Notes: generated by a model not told the origin, from the letters alone. 64,000 nucleotides of DNA from Amycolatopsis taiwanensis DSM 45107 (GCF_000519205.1 NZ_JAFB01000014.1:62001-126000); one strand, 5' to 3'. Shown: positions 1 through 9,209, counted from the first letter of the stretch. Translations and numbers: made by a program.

Positions 1-2
1 AC

Positions 3-251
3 ACCACCTTCGGCGAACTGGCCACCCAGCTGAGCGCGACCATGCGCGGATACGTACTCACCGCGCTGTCCCGGCCAGATCTCGCCGACCGCCACCTTAG
101 ACAGAGCGCGTTCGGCACTACCGGCGCGGCCGAATGGTCGCAGCCCGCTCTCGGGATCACCGCTGCCGTCCTGTCGTTCCTCGTTCCCGATCCACAGGTC
201 GAATGGAACGAGGAACGGATCAAGCGGATACAGCAAACGTTGGAGTCCTAG
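3..251 (+). CDS. C-terminal end of an unrecognised protein (5' end outside window)
   Basis: An open frame enters from the left edge and ends at TAG (249-251), giving the last 82 residues of a protein. The tail is mixed hydrophobic and charged: a segment around AAVLSFLVPDP is followed by a charged end (EERIKRIQQTLES). I see no family signature, so no function is assigned. It converges with the acetyltransferase at 256, with only 4 bases between the two stop codons. Reading-frame continuity from the first base and high-GC codon use support coding. Confidence 0.55.
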   Translation, partial: TTFGELATQLSATMRGYVLTALSRPDLADRHLRQSAFGTTGAAEWSQPALGITAAVLSFLVPDPQVEWNEERIKRIQQTLES

Positions 252-255
252 AGCT

Positions 256-852
256 TCACGCCGTGCGACGTGCGGACCATTCGTCGGCAAGCATCGCGAA
301 GTCGAGTTCGGTGGACCACTGTCCTTTGAAGAGTTCGTTCTGCACCAAGCGAGCTTCCTGCCGCATCCCCAGTCGACGCGCCAGTTGCGCCGACGCCTCG
401 TTGCGCTCGTCGAGCCGCGCAACGATGCGGTGCAGGCCGAGTTCCTCGAAGCCGAGGCGAAGGACCGCGCTCGCCGCCTCGGTGGCAAAACCGCGGCCAC
501 CGAAGTCGGGATTGAAGACATAGCCGAGTTCCCCGCTTGCGTGCTCGCGGCTGTGCCAGAACAGCACTACGTCGCCGATCAATTCATCGGTTTCGGCTAT
601 CACGACACCGAGCGTCAGTGCCTGCCCCTCCTCGGTGAGTTCGCGGCGAGCCCACGAGGACGAAATTCGTTCGCTGATGAGCTCGCGGGTCATCGGCTCG
701 AACGGTACGTAACGACAGACTTCGGGCCGGCTTCGGTAGGCGTGTAACGCCTCGACATCATGGGCGGACAGTGGACGCAGCAACAGCCGTTCGGTGGAGA
801 CCGGATACTGGGGACGCAGGTAGGGCCGAGTGGGGGTTAGCACGTCGATCAT
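256..852 (-). CDS. GNAT-family N-acetyltransferase (RimJ/RimL-like)
   Basis: This 198-residue protein has the layout of the RimJ/RimL branch of GNAT acetyltransferases, which move an acetyl group from acetyl-CoA to an amine. The N-terminus has the usual strand STERLLLRPLSAHDVEAL. Mid-protein GELGYVFNPDFGGRGFATEA (about 106-125) is the acetyl-CoA pyrophosphate-binding region, and LHRIVARLDERNEASAQLAR is the conserved C-terminal helix. The ATG at 852 is preceded by a purine-rich GGTAGG. The substrate cannot be told from sequence; ribosomal protein N-termini, antibiotics or small amines are all possible. It stands alone and is transcribed convergently with the unknown gene to its left. Confidence 0.88.
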   Translation of the reverse strand: MIDVLTPTRPYLRPQYPVSTERLLLRPLSAHDVEALHAYRSRPEVCRYVPFEPMTRELISERISSSWARRELTEEGQALTLGVVIAETDELIGDVVLFWHSREHASGELGYVFNPDFGGRGFATEAASAVLRLGFEELGLHRIVARLDERNEASAQLARRLGMRQEARLVQNELFKGQWSTELDFAMLADEWSARRTA

Positions 853-895
853 TGTGACCTACCAGGTTCTTTCCGGCGCACGGCAGGCCACCGGG

Positions 896-2068
896 CTAGT
901 CGTTGAGCACCGCGTTCATCAGCGCGACGAGTTCCATCGCCAGCCGCGGGCGGCTCGCGATGCGGCGGGTGCGGGTGAGGTCGTTCGCGATGGTCAGCGC
1001 CGCGTGCACGGTGATCTTGGCTTCGCGAGCGGTCAACCCCGGCCGCGCGGTGCGGAGCAGGTCGACCCACTGGGCCACGTAATCCCGTTGCACACGAACG
1101 AGATCGGCCCGGTCCCGTTCCGGAATGTTCGCGCGGTCGGCGGAAAGTCCCACGGCGAGCTCGAACGACCCGGTCAGTGCGCGCACGTAAGACTCCGCGA
1201 GCCGCCGCAATGCCTCGGTTTCGTCGGCGCTGGTACGCAGCGCCTGCTCGGCGTCGAGCGCCAGACGGCCGGCGGCGCGGCGGGCGATCGCGCAGAGCAA
1301 AGCCGCCTTGCTGGGGAAGTGCTTGTAGATGCTGGGGCCGGAAATGCCCGCGGCCGCGCCGATCTCCTCCATGCTCACGGCGTGGAAGCCGTTGCGGTGG
1401 AACAGTTCGGTCGCCGCCGTCAGCAACTGCTCGCGCCGTGATCGTGTGCCGATACCTGACGTGACCGGCGCCTCCGGAGGCGTGGGCACGCCGCTCGGCA
1501 ACTCCGCGTGCAGGACCCGTTTGGCGAGATCGACCAGCAGGGCCACGAACCGCTGCCTGGCCACGCTGGTGTGATGCACCGCCACGCTGCCGAACACGCT
1601 CAGCGTCGCCCAGCACAGCAGTTCCGCATCGGGTGCGGCCAACTCCGGGCGGACCGTGAGCAGCATCTTGGTCCACGTGCCGAGCACGGCAGTGGACCGC
1701 TTCGCGATCTCGCGCTGGTCCTGCGGTTTGAGGTGCCGGCCTTCCCAGCGCCACAACGCGGTGATGTCGCGTCTCTCCACCGATGCGGCTGCCAGGCGGC
1801 CGAGCAGCGCCTCGATCCGCCCGTGCTCCAGCGCCGCGAGCGCCTCCTCCGTGCCACGTTCCAGGTCCTCGAGCCCGGACAGCAGCACGTAGGCGAGGAT
1901 CGCCTGTTTGTCGGCGAAGTGCCGGTACAGTGCCGGCCCGGTGACGCCGGCCGCCGCGGCGATGTCGTTGATGCCGACGCCGGCGTAGCCGCGCGCGCGG
2001 AACAGCCCGGCCGCGACGGCGGCCAGCTGTTCCTTCCGGTCGGTTTGACGGCGGCCAGGCCTGTCCAT
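896..2068 (-). CDS. Tandem TetR-type regulator with two HTH domains in one chain
   Basis: The 390-residue chain is about twice the usual TetR length and holds two complete TetR units. The first HTH includes GINDIAAAAGVTGPALYRHF near the N-terminus. The second, at about residue 210, includes SMEEIGAAAGISGPSIYKHF. Each is followed by a helical region of ligand-domain size. It is divergent from the fadA-fadB operon, so repression of those beta-oxidation genes by an acyl-CoA-responsive factor is the natural inference. ATG 2068 was chosen; GTG 2077 is an in-frame alternative. Neither has a clear ribosome binding site, so leaderless translation is possible. A single TetR-length protein could behave as a built-in dimer here. 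Confidence 0.87.
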   Translation of the reverse strand: MDRPGRRQTDRKEQLAAVAAGLFRARGYAGVGINDIAAAAGVTGPALYRHFADKQAILAYVLLSGLEDLERGTEEALAALEHGRIEALLGRLAAASVERRDITALWRWEGRHLKPQDQREIAKRSTAVLGTWTKMLLTVRPELAAPDAELLCWATLSVFGSVAVHHTSVARQRFVALLVDLAKRVLHAELPSGVPTPPEAPVTSGIGTRSRREQLLTAATELFHRNGFHAVSMEEIGAAAGISGPSIYKHFPSKAALLCAIARRAAGRLALDAEQALRTSADETEALRRLAESYVRALTGSFELAVGLSADRANIPERDRADLVRVQRDYVAQWVDLLRTARPGLTAREAKITVHAALTIANDLTRTRRIASRPRLAMELVALMNAVLND

Positions 2069-2071
2069 AGT

Positions 2072-2092
2072 GAGCACACTGTAACCGTGCTC
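2072..2092. promoter_or_regulatory. Candidate operator of the tandem TetR regulator
   Basis: Inverted arms GAGCAC (2072-2077) and GTGCTC (2087-2092), separated by 9 bases, lie over the start of the TetR gene and in the divergent fadA promoter region. Size and position fit TetR autoregulation. This is inference from sequence symmetry only. Confidence 0.4.
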
Positions 2093-2167
2093 GTAGCCGT
2101 TGCACCAGGTGTTTTGTGGGTCTATGTTAATAGTCGTTAGCCTTGTAGGCAGGGAAGGACCGTCGGT

Positions 2168-3379
2168 GTGAGCAACGAGGCATACATCTACGAGGCGATC
2201 CGCACGCCTCGTGGCAAGAACAAGGGCGGGTCCCTACACGGGACCAAACCGATCGACCTGGTCGTGGGCCTGGTCAAGGAACTTCAGGCCCGGTACCCGA
2301 ACCTCGACCCGGCCGCGATCAACGACATCGTGCTCGGCGTGGTCAGCCCGGTCGGGGACCAGGGCGGGGACATCGCGCGCGGCGCGGCCATCGCCGCCGG
2401 CCTGCCCGACACGGTGGCCGGTGTGCAGCTGAACCGGTTCTGCTCGTCCGGTCTGGAGGCGGTCAACCAGGCCGCGGCCCGGGTCCGGTCCGGCTGGGAG
2501 AACCTGATCGTCGCCGGCGGTGTCGAGTCGATGTCCCGGGTGCCGATGGGCTCGGACGGCGGGGCGATGTTCGCCGACCCGGTGACCAACTACGACAGCT
2601 ATTTCGCGCCGCAGGGCATCGGCGCCGACCTGATCGCCACCCTCGAAGGCTTTTCGCGGGAGGACGTCGACCGCTTCGCCGTGCGCTCCCAGCAGCGGGC
2701 CGAGGCCGCGTGGGCCGGTGGGTACTTCGCCAAGTCCGTGGTGCCGGTCAAGGACCTCAACGGCGTCACCATCCTCGACCACGACGAGCACCGCCGGCCG
2801 GGCACCACGGTCGAGGGGCTGGCCAAGCTCAAGCCGTCGTTCGCGGGGATCGGCGACTTCGGTGGCTTCGACGCGGTGGTGCTGCAGAAGTATCACTGGG
2901 CGGAGAAGATCAACCATGTGCACACCGGCGGCAACTCGTCGGGCATCGTGGACGGCGCCGCACTGGTGCTGGTCGGCAACGAGCAGGCCGGCAAGGACCT
3001 CGGGCTCACGCCGCGGGCCCGCGTGGTGGCCACCGCGGTCACCGGCTCGGACCCGACGATCATGCTGACCGGCCCGACGCCCGCCACCCTCAAGGTGCTC
3101 GACGTGGCCGGGCTGACCCTCGACGACATCGACCTGTTCGAACTCAACGAGGCCTTCGCGGCCGTGGTCCTGAAGTGGATGAAGGACCTGAAGCTGCCGG
3201 AGGAGAAGGTCAACGTCAACGGTGGCGCGATCGCCATGGGGCATCCGCTCGGCGCGACCGGTGCGATGATCCTGGGCACCATGGTGGACGAGTTGGAGCG
3301 GCGCCAGGCCCGGCGCGCGCTGCTGTCGCTGTGCATCGGCGGCGGTATGGGTATCGCGACGATCATCGAGCGGGTGTGA
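2168..3379 (+). CDS. fadA: Acetyl-CoA C-acyltransferase (thiolase)
   Basis: A 403-residue thiolase catalysing CoA-dependent cleavage of 3-ketoacyl-CoA, the last step of beta-oxidation, or the reverse condensation. The nucleophilic cysteine is Cys92 in RFCSSGLEA. His359 lies in [15 protein letters not shown] and the second catalytic cysteine is Cys389 in CIGGGMG. NEAFA is also present. The start is GTG 2168. It is followed after 2 bases by the multifunctional fadB-like gene, so the pair forms a classical fadAB operon. The promoter lies in the 2093-2167 gap shared with the tandem TetR gene. The length is normal for the family. Chain-length preference cannot be told. Confidence 0.95.
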   Translation: MSNEAYIYEAIRTPRGKNKGGSLHGTKPIDLVVGLVKELQARYPNLDPAAINDIVLGVVSPVGDQGGDIARGAAIAAGLPDTVAGVQLNRFCSSGLEAVNQAAARVRSGWENLIVAGGVESMSRVPMGSDGGAMFADPVTNYDSYFAPQGIGADLIATLEGFSREDVDRFAVRSQQRAEAAWAGGYFAKSVVPVKDLNGVTILDHDEHRRPGTTVEGLAKLKPSFAGIGDFGGFDAVVLQKYHWAEKINHVHTGGNSSGIVDGAALVLVGNEQAGKDLGLTPRARVVATAVTGSDPTIMLTGPTPATLKVLDVAGLTLDDIDLFELNEAFAAVVLKWMKDLKLPEEKVNVNGGAIAMGHPLGATGAMILGTMVDELERRQARRALLSLCIGGGMGIATIIERV

Positions 3380-3381
3380 CC

Positions 3382-5541
3382 ATGGCCGAGACTATTCGCT
3401 GGGACAAGGACTCCGACGGGATCGTCGTGCTCACTTTGGACGATCCCAACCAGTCCGCGAACACGATGAACAACGACTTCCGCGCGTCGCTGGCCGCGAC
3501 CGTGGACCGGCTGGAGTCCGAAAAGGACTCGATCACCGGCGTGGTGGTCACCTCGGCCAAGAAGACCTTCTTCGCCGGCGGTGACCTCAAGGACCTGATC
3601 CAGGCGAAGCCCGAGCATGCCGAGGAGATCACCCACAGGTCCACGAAGCTCAAGTCGCAGCTGCGGCGGCTGGAGACGCTCGGTAAGCCGGTGGTCGCCG
3701 CGATCAACGGCGCCGCGCTCGGCGGCGGGCTGGAGATCGCGCTGGCCTGCCACCACCGGATCGCCGCCGACGTGCGGGGCAGCCAGATCGGCTTCCCCGA
3801 GGTCACCCTGGGCCTGCTGCCCGGCGCCGGCGGGGTGACCCGCTCGGTCCGGTTGCTGGGCATCCAGAACGCGGTGCTGAACTGGTTGATGCAGGGCCAG
3901 CGGCACCGACCGGCGAAGGCCGTCGAGCTGGGCCTGGTGCACGAACTCGTGTCTACTGTGGACGAGCTGCTACCACGTGCCAAGGAATGGATCAAGGCCA
4001 ACCCCGAGGCGGCGCAACCCTGGGACGTCAAGGGCTACAAGATCCCCGGCGGCACACCGTCCACGCCGTCGTTCGCGGCGAACCTGCCCGCGTTCCCGGC
4101 CAACCTGCGCAAGCAGCTCAAGGGCGCGCCGATGCCCGCGCCGCGCGCGATCCTGGCCGCCGCGGTCGAAGGCGCCCAGGTCGACTTTGACACCGCGACG
4201 CTGGTGGAAACGCGGTACTTCGTCAGCCTGGTGACCGGTCAGGTCGCCAAGAACATGACCAAGGCGTTCTTCTTCGACCTGCAGACCATCAATTCCGGCG
4301 GCTCGCGGCCGGACGGTTACGAGAAGTACCAGGCCAGGAAGGTCGGCGTGCTGGGCGCCGGAATGATGGGCGCGGCCATCTCGTATGTCTGCGCCAAGGC
4401 CGGGATCGACGTGGTGCTCAAGGACGTTTCCCTCGAAGCGGCCGAAAAGGGCAAGGGCTACGCGGTCAAGCTGGAAGAGAAAGCGCTTTCTCGTGGACGG
4501 ACCACGAAGGAGCGCTCGGCCGAGCTGCTCGCGCGGATCAAGCCGACCGCGGACGCGGCCGACTTCGCCGGCGTGGACTTCGTCATCGAGGCCGTGTTCG
4601 AAAGCCAGGAGCTCAAGCACAAGGTGTTCGGCGAGATCGAGCACATCGTCAACCCCGACGCGGTGCTCGGCTCGAACACCTCGACCCTGCCCATCACCGG
4701 GCTCGCCCAGGGCGTGCGGCGGCAGGAGGACTTCATCGGCATCCACTTCTTCTCGCCGGTGGACAAGATGCCGCTGGTGGAGATCATCCGCGGGGAGAAG
4801 ACCTCCGACGCCACGCTCGCCAAGGTCGTCGATTTCACCCTGCAGATCAAGAAAACACCGATCGTGGTCAACGACAGCCGCGGCTTCTTCACCAGCCGGG
4901 TGATCGGCACGTTCCTCAACGAGGCCGTCGCCGCGGTCGGTGAAGGCGTCGAACCCGCTTCGATCGAGCAGGCCGGCGCCCAGGCGGGCTATCCGGCACC
5001 GCCGCTGCAGTTGATGGACGAACTGACGCTGACCCTGCCGCGCAAGATCCGGCAGGAGACGCGGGCGGCGGTGGAGGCCGCCGGTGGCGTGTGGAAGGAG
5101 CACGGCTCCGAGGCCGTCATCAACCGGCTGGTCGAAGAGTTCGACCGGAAGGGCAAGTCCGCGGGCGCCGGCTTCTACGACTACTCCGACGGCAAGCGGG
5201 TCGGGATCTGGCCCGGCCTGCGCGAGGCGTTCAAGTCGGGTAGTGCCAACGTGCCGTTCAAGGACCTGCAGGAGCGGATGCTGTTCGCCGAGGCACTGGA
5301 AACCGTGCGCTGCTTCGACGAGGGCGTGCTGAACTCGGTGGCCGACGCCAACATCGGGTCCATCTTCGGGATCGGTTTCCCGGCCTGGACCGGTGGCGTG
5401 ATCCAGTACATCAACTCCTACGAGGGCGGCCTGGCCGGCTTCGTAGCCCGTGCCCGCGAACTGGCCGACCGCTACGGTGACCACTTCACCCCGCCACAGT
5501 CCCTTGTGGACAAGGCGGAGAAGGGCGAGATCTTCGAGTAG
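3382..5541 (+). CDS. fadB: Fatty acid oxidation multifunctional protein (enoyl-CoA hydratase / 3-hydroxyacyl-CoA dehydrogenase)
   Basis: A 719-residue fusion. The N-terminal crotonase domain carries the oxyanion-hole segments FFAGGDL (about 63-69) and AALGGGLE (about 111-118) and hydrates enoyl-CoA. The dehydrogenase domain begins with the NAD-binding GVLGAGMMG near residue 320, has the catalytic His in HFFSPVDKMPLVEI near 455, and a C-terminal 3HCDH repeat (ADANIGSIFGIGFP). ATG 3382 follows the fadA stop by 2 bases. The same frame stays open upstream to 2710 through fadA, but that stretch is only a shadow. With fadA it converts enoyl-CoA to a shortened acyl-CoA plus acetyl-CoA. Confidence 0.96.
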   Translation: MAETIRWDKDSDGIVVLTLDDPNQSANTMNNDFRASLAATVDRLESEKDSITGVVVTSAKKTFFAGGDLKDLIQAKPEHAEEITHRSTKLKSQLRRLETLGKPVVAAINGAALGGGLEIALACHHRIAADVRGSQIGFPEVTLGLLPGAGGVTRSVRLLGIQNAVLNWLMQGQRHRPAKAVELGLVHELVSTVDELLPRAKEWIKANPEAAQPWDVKGYKIPGGTPSTPSFAANLPAFPANLRKQLKGAPMPAPRAILAAAVEGAQVDFDTATLVETRYFVSLVTGQVAKNMTKAFFFDLQTINSGGSRPDGYEKYQARKVGVLGAGMMGAAISYVCAKAGIDVVLKDVSLEAAEKGKGYAVKLEEKALSRGRTTKERSAELLARIKPTADAADFAGVDFVIEAVFESQELKHKVFGEIEHIVNPDAVLGSNTSTLPITGLAQGVRRQEDFIGIHFFSPVDKMPLVEIIRGEKTSDATLAKVVDFTLQIKKTPIVVNDSRGFFTSRVIGTFLNEAVAAVGEGVEPASIEQAGAQAGYPAPPLQLMDELTLTLPRKIRQETRAAVEAAGGVWKEHGSEAVINRLVEEFDRKGKSAGAGFYDYSDGKRVGIWPGLREAFKSGSANVPFKDLQERMLFAEALETVRCFDEGVLNSVADANIGSIFGIGFPAWTGGVIQYINSYEGGLAGFVARARELADRYGDHFTPPQSLVDKAEKGEIFE

Positions 5542-5549
5542 CAGCCCTT

Positions 5550-5591
5550 GAGTGAAGGGCACCGTTCGCGCTCCAACGGTGCCCTTCACTC
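5550..5591 (+). terminator. Perfect 17-bp stem-loop after fadB
   Basis: Arms 5550-5566 and 5575-5591 are perfectly complementary (GAGTGAAGGGCACCGTT and its reverse complement) with an 8-base loop. It lies 8 bases after the fadB stop and just before the convergent CGNR gene end, so it can serve both directions. There is no long T-tract, which is usual in high-GC actinobacteria. Confidence 0.8.
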
Positions 5592-5600
5592 GTAGCCGGT

Positions 5601-6146
5601 TCAGGCGGCGGATGACCCGGTGGGTGTCGCGGTGCGACTGGCCCGATGGCGGCGAACGGCCTCGCGATTGGCGCAGGTCGGACTGCAGAACCGCTGGCGC
5701 CCGTTCCGGGAGATGTCGGCGTATATCTTCGCGCACCCGTCGGCGGCGCACACGCCCAACCGGTCCATGCCGAGCCCACTGAGGTGCAGGGCCGTTCCCA
5801 CGCTGATCAGTGCCGCGATCTGACGGGGCGTGTCGACATCGGGTTCGCGGAAGTGAAGGTGCCATCCGGTACCCGCATGGTCGGTCAGCCATGGTGCCGA
5901 GGCATATTCGGCCATCAGTGCGTTCAGCAGTGCCGCTCGCTGCGTGTGCTCGGTGCAAGCGACGACGCGCTCCCAGCCCGAGAGAAACGATTGCACCGCG
6001 ACGAGGTCCTCGTCGGTGGGAGGGGCGGCGAGGACCAAGCCCGCTGCCTTGCACCGATGTCCCAGTTCGGCCGCGCTCGAGCACGGTTCGTTGAGCAGGC
6101 TGACGCCCAGGAGAACCGGATCCCTGCCGTAATGGTTGAACTGCAT
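5601..6146 (-). CDS. CGNR zinc-finger protein with ABATE-type N-terminal domain
   Basis: A 181-residue protein of the CGNR zinc-finger family, regarded as stress-linked transcription regulators. The C-terminal finger shows CAADGCAKIYADISRNGRQR followed by FCSPTCANREAVRRHR, with four cysteines in a C-x4-C...C-x3-C pattern and the CxNR motif (CANR) that names the family. The N-terminal half (AALLNALMAEYAS, WHLHFREPDVDTPRQIAALI) matches the ABATE ligand-type domain in outline. The start at 6146 has no strong ribosome binding site. It is divergent from the 52-residue gene at 6173. DNA targets are unknown. Confidence 0.85.
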   Translation of the reverse strand: MQFNHYGRDPVLLGVSLLNEPCSSAAELGHRCKAAGLVLAAPPTDEDLVAVQSFLSGWERVVACTEHTQRAALLNALMAEYASAPWLTDHAGTGWHLHFREPDVDTPRQIAALISVGTALHLSGLGMDRLGVCAADGCAKIYADISRNGRQRFCSPTCANREAVRRHRASRTATPTGSSAA

Positions 6147-6172
6147 AAGGCCATTACAGCACGGTGGGGGAC

Positions 6173-6331
6173 ATGCACACCACGAACGAGCACGAGTGGA
6201 TCACAGAGTCTCGACACTTCACCAGCGAGGGACTCATCACCTACGAGCGTTGTGGCTGCGGCGCCCGTCGGATCGTGACAGACCTGGTGATGAGCGCGCT
6301 CACCGTCGCCGAGTGCGACTCGCTTCGCTGA
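6173..6331 (+). CDS. Small 52-residue protein with a CGCG motif
   Basis: ATG 6173 opens 52 codons ending at TGA 6329-6331. The peptide is hydrophilic (MHTTNEHEWITESRHFTSEG) with a C-G-C-G pair followed by a basic ARRIV and a second cluster ending ECDSLR. It reads like a small zinc- or metal-binding protein, but I do not recognise a family. It is divergent from the CGNR zinc-finger gene with a 26-base gap. Its stop codon sits directly against the first unit of a tandem repeat array, so its end may have been rewritten by the repeat. Confidence 0.5.
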   Translation: MHTTNEHEWITESRHFTSEGLITYERCGCGARRIVTDLVMSALTVAECDSLR

Positions 6332-6625
6332 ACCGGGAACTCGCCCGCCTGAACCGGCAACTCGCCCGCCTGAACCGGGAACTCGCCCGCCTGGGCCGGG
6401 AACTCGCCCGCCTGAACCGGCAACTCGCCTGCCTGGGCCGGGAACTCGCCCGCCTGAACCGGGGACTCGGGCGCCTGGGCCGGGGACACGCCAGGCTCCG
6501 GCGTGTCCCCGGCTCGGACGCGTGTGTTCCGGCTTCAGGTGTCTGAGTTCTGGGTTCGGGAGGGTGAGTTCTGGGTTCGGGAGGGTGAGTTCTGGGTTGG
6601 GGTGTCCGGGTTATGGGTTGGGGAG
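6328..6625. repeat. Family A array: 21-bp units mirrored around a hairpin
   Basis: About seven direct 21-bp units of the type CTGAACCGGGAACTCGCCCG plus one base run from 6328 to about 6480. They meet a perfect hairpin (GGGGACACGCC 6482-6492, loop of 7, GGCGTGTCCCC 6500-6510). Units of opposite orientation (GAGTTCTGGGTTCGGGAGGG type) follow to about 6625. The whole block fills the gap between the plus-strand 52-residue gene and the minus-strand glpK end. No unique spacers are present, so it is not CRISPR. Confidence 0.85.
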
Positions 6626-6641
6626 ACTGGGCGGGGTTTTG

Positions 6642-8144
6642 TCAGTCGAGCCAGTCGAAGGTTTTGGTGACCGCCTTCTTCCAGTTGCGGTACTGGGTTT
6701 CCCGGGTCTCCTCGGCCATGTTGGGGGTCCATTCCTTGTCCTGGGCCCAGTTGGTGCGGATGTCGTCTTCGCTGGCCCAGAATCCGGTGGCGAGTCCGGC
6801 GGCGTAGGCGGCGCCGAGGGCGGTGGTTTCGTTGACGACTGGCCGGATGACGGGAACGTTGAGGATGTCGGCCTGGAATTGCATGAGTAGTTCGTTGACG
6901 ACCATGCCGCCGTCTACTTTGAGTGATTTGAGGGGGACGCCGGAGTCGGCGTTCATGGCTTCGATTACTTCGCGGGTTTGGAAGGCGGTGGCTTCCAGGA
7001 CGGCGCGGGCGAGGTGGCCTTTGTTGACGTATCGGGTGAGGCCGACGATGGCGCCGCGTGCGTCGGAGCGCCAGTAGGGGGCGAACAAGCCGGAGAAGGC
7101 GGGTACGAAGTAGGCGCCGCCGTTGTCCTCGACGGTGCCGGCGAGGTCTTCGATCTCGGCCGCGGTCGAGATCATGCCCAGGTTGTCCCGCAGCCATTGG
7201 ACCAGCGCACCGGTGACCGCGATCGAGCCCTCGAGGGCGTAGACCGTGTCGTTGGCGCCGATCTTGTAGCAGACGGTGGTGAGCAGTCCGTTCTGTGACA
7301 TGACCTTTTCGGTGCCGGTGTTGAGGAGCACGAAGTTGCCGGTGCCGTAAGTGTTCTTGGCCTCGCCGACGGACAGGCATGCCTGTCCGAAGGTGGCGGC
7401 CTGCTGGTCGCCGAGGATGCCCGCGATCGGCACCCCTGCCAGCACACCCCGCTCGCGGACGTGTTCGTATTCTTCGGACGAGGACCTGACCTGCGGCAGC
7501 ATCGATACCGGGATACCGAGATCCGCGGCGATTTCGGGGTCCCAGGCTAGGGTGTCCAGGTCCATCAGCAGGGTGCGTGAGGCATTCGTCGGGTCGGTGA
7601 CGTGTACCCCGCCATCGGGTCCACCGGTCATGTTCCACAGCAGCCAGGTGTCCATGTTGCCGAAGAGCAGGTCGCCGGCTTCGGCTCTGGCCCGGACGCC
7701 GTCCACGTTGTCCAGGATCCATTTGATCTTCGGCCCGGAGAAGTAGGTGGCCAGCGGCAAGCCGGTCTTGGCGCGATAGCGCTCTTGACCGCCGCCCAGC
7801 GCGCCGAGTTCGTCGATGATCTTGTCGGTTCGGGTGTCCTGCCAGACGATCGCGTTGTACACCGGCTTGCCGGTGTTGCGATCCCACACCACAGTCGTCT
7901 CACGCTGGTTGGTGATGCCGACCGCGGTGATATCGGCTATCCGCAGATCGGCCTTTGCCAGCGCACCCGCCGTGACCGTCCGGGCGTTCTGCCAGATCTC
8001 CTCGGGGTTGTGTTCGACCCAGCCCGCCTGCGGGAAGATCTGCTCGTGTTCGCGTTGATCGGAGGCCACGACCCGGCCCGAGCGATCGAAGATCATCGTC
8101 CGGGTCGAGGTCGTGCCCTGGTCAACCGCGGCGACATACGCCAT
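6642..8144 (-). CDS. glpK: Glycerol kinase
   Basis: A 500-residue FGGY-family kinase that phosphorylates glycerol to sn-glycerol 3-phosphate with ATP. The phosphate-binding DQGTTSTR lies at residues 8-15. [10 protein letters not shown] (about 81-90) and [19 protein letters not shown] with GLTRY carry family signatures, and [14 protein letters not shown] and [10 protein letters not shown] complete the C-terminal ATP-binding half. ATG 8144 is preceded by GAGGAGG five bases upstream. It lies 66 bases downstream of glpF on the same strand, giving a glpF-glpK uptake-and-trap operon. No glpD lies next to it, so the dehydrogenase step must be encoded elsewhere. Confidence 0.97.
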   Translation of the reverse strand: MAYVAAVDQGTTSTRTMIFDRSGRVVASDQREHEQIFPQAGWVEHNPEEIWQNARTVTAGALAKADLRIADITAVGITNQRETTVVWDRNTGKPVYNAIVWQDTRTDKIIDELGALGGGQERYRAKTGLPLATYFSGPKIKWILDNVDGVRARAEAGDLLFGNMDTWLLWNMTGGPDGGVHVTDPTNASRTLLMDLDTLAWDPEIAADLGIPVSMLPQVRSSSEEYEHVRERGVLAGVPIAGILGDQQAATFGQACLSVGEAKNTYGTGNFVLLNTGTEKVMSQNGLLTTVCYKIGANDTVYALEGSIAVTGALVQWLRDNLGMISTAAEIEDLAGTVEDNGGAYFVPAFSGLFAPYWRSDARGAIVGLTRYVNKGHLARAVLEATAFQTREVIEAMNADSGVPLKSLKVDGGMVVNELLMQFQADILNVPVIRPVVNETTALGAAYAAGLATGFWASEDDIRTNWAQDKEWTPNMAEETRETQYRNWKKAVTKTFDWLD

Positions 8145-8210
8145 TCGTCCTCCTCGATGTCACGACGCGTGAACCAGGCGGTGTTGGGCTTGTCCTTCAC
8201 TCGGGGGGAC

Positions 8211-9209
8211 TCACTCGGTGGGACGCCGCCCTTCCGCGGCAGCGCGTTCCCGTTCCCGTTCCTCCGCGGCCACCCGTTCCTCCTCCGTCGACACACGCTG
8301 CGGGGGCACGCGGCCGGGCTCGGGACCTTCGCCCGCGGCCACCCGCGCGGCGAGCACCTGCCCGATGAAGAGGTCGTAGATCAGGATGCCGAGAACCCCG
8401 CCGACGAGCGGCCCGGCTATCGGTATCCACCAGTAGTTACTGAACCACACCCCGTTCCCCGGGAAGGCCTTGTTGCCCCAGCCCGCGGCGAAGGTGAGCA
8501 GGCGAGGGCCGAAGTCGCGGGCCGGGTTTATCGCGTAACCGGCGTTCGTCCCGAAGGTCAGGCCGATCGCCACGACGACGAAACCGATCATGTACGGCGC
8601 GACATTGGACCCCGGTGACATATTCCGGCGGTCGATCAGCGCCGCGATGATGCCGACCAAGAGCGCGGTACCGACAACCTGGTCAACGAACGGTCCCCAC
8701 CACACGCCCCCGAAGTACTGCGCGGGGAACGTCGCGAATATCGAGAACGTGGGCAGAGAGTCGGGCCGGGTCAGCGGTGGGGCCTGGGTGGCGTTGTAGA
8801 AGTCGATCGCGTTGTGGTAAACGGCGTACACCACGGCCGCCCCGGCGAACGCGCCGACCACTTGAGCCGCCCAGTAGGGAACCACCTTGGCCCAGGGGAA
8901 CTTTCGCCGGATGGCGAACGCGAGGGTCACCGCCGGATTGATGTGCGCGCCGCTGACCCCGCCGGCCACATAGACACCGAACACGACCGCGAGGCCCCAA
9001 CCCCAGGCGATGATCAACCAGTTCGCCGCGCCGAACGGGACCGACTGCCGACCCGAACCAGGCAACCCAGCGACAGCGACAGCGACAGAACCACATCCGA
9101 ACATGATCAAAACCGCGGTTCCGAGAAATTCCGCGAGTAACTCTCCGCCAGTGTTTCGACGCAGTTTGCTCATCACGTTCGTTCGCTGGTGGGAGACCTG
9201 TTCGCTCAT
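8211..9209 (-). CDS. glpF: Glycerol uptake facilitator (MIP/aquaglyceroporin)
   Basis: A 332-residue channel with six predicted membrane helices and the two pore motifs AHINPAV (Asn91) and AINPARDFGPR (Asn228). Aspartate after the second NPAR is the aquaglyceroporin signature, favouring glycerol over water. The C-terminus adds about 45 charged residues (REREAAEGRR-like) not needed for the pore. ATG 9209 has GGGAGG 7 bases upstream. It is the first gene of the glpF-glpK operon; the promoter should lie in 9210-9327. Length is above the E. coli protein because of N- and C-terminal tails. Confidence 0.95.
   Translation of the reverse strand: MSEQVSHQRTNVMSKLRRNTGGELLAEFLGTAVLIMFGCGSVAVAVAGLPGSGRQSVPFGAANWLIIAWGWGLAVVFGVYVAGGVSGAHINPAVTLAFAIRRKFPWAKVVPYWAAQVVGAFAGAAVVYAVYHNAIDFYNATQAPPLTRPDSLPTFSIFATFPAQYFGGVWWGPFVDQVVGTALLVGIIAALIDRRNMSPGSNVAPYMIGFVVVAIGLTFGTNAGYAINPARDFGPRLLTFAAGWGNKAFPGNGVWFSNYWWIPIAGPLVGGVLGILIYDLFIGQVLAARVAAGEGPEPGRVPPQRVSTEEERVAAEERERERAAAEGRRPTE

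Noticed and set aside
2710-3381. N-terminal extension of FadB into the thiolase gene
   Set aside because: The frame is open, but the sequence is Arg/Gly-rich shadow of fadA. The crotonase domain starts at ATG 3382.
3970-6084. 704-residue minus-strand frame across fadB
   Set aside because: It lies antisense to a clear fadB gene and has Arg/Gly-rich low-complexity composition typical of high-GC shadow frames.
6328-6625. CRISPR array
   Set aside because: The 21-bp units are contiguous with no unique spacers, they are mirrored around a hairpin, and no cas genes are in the window.
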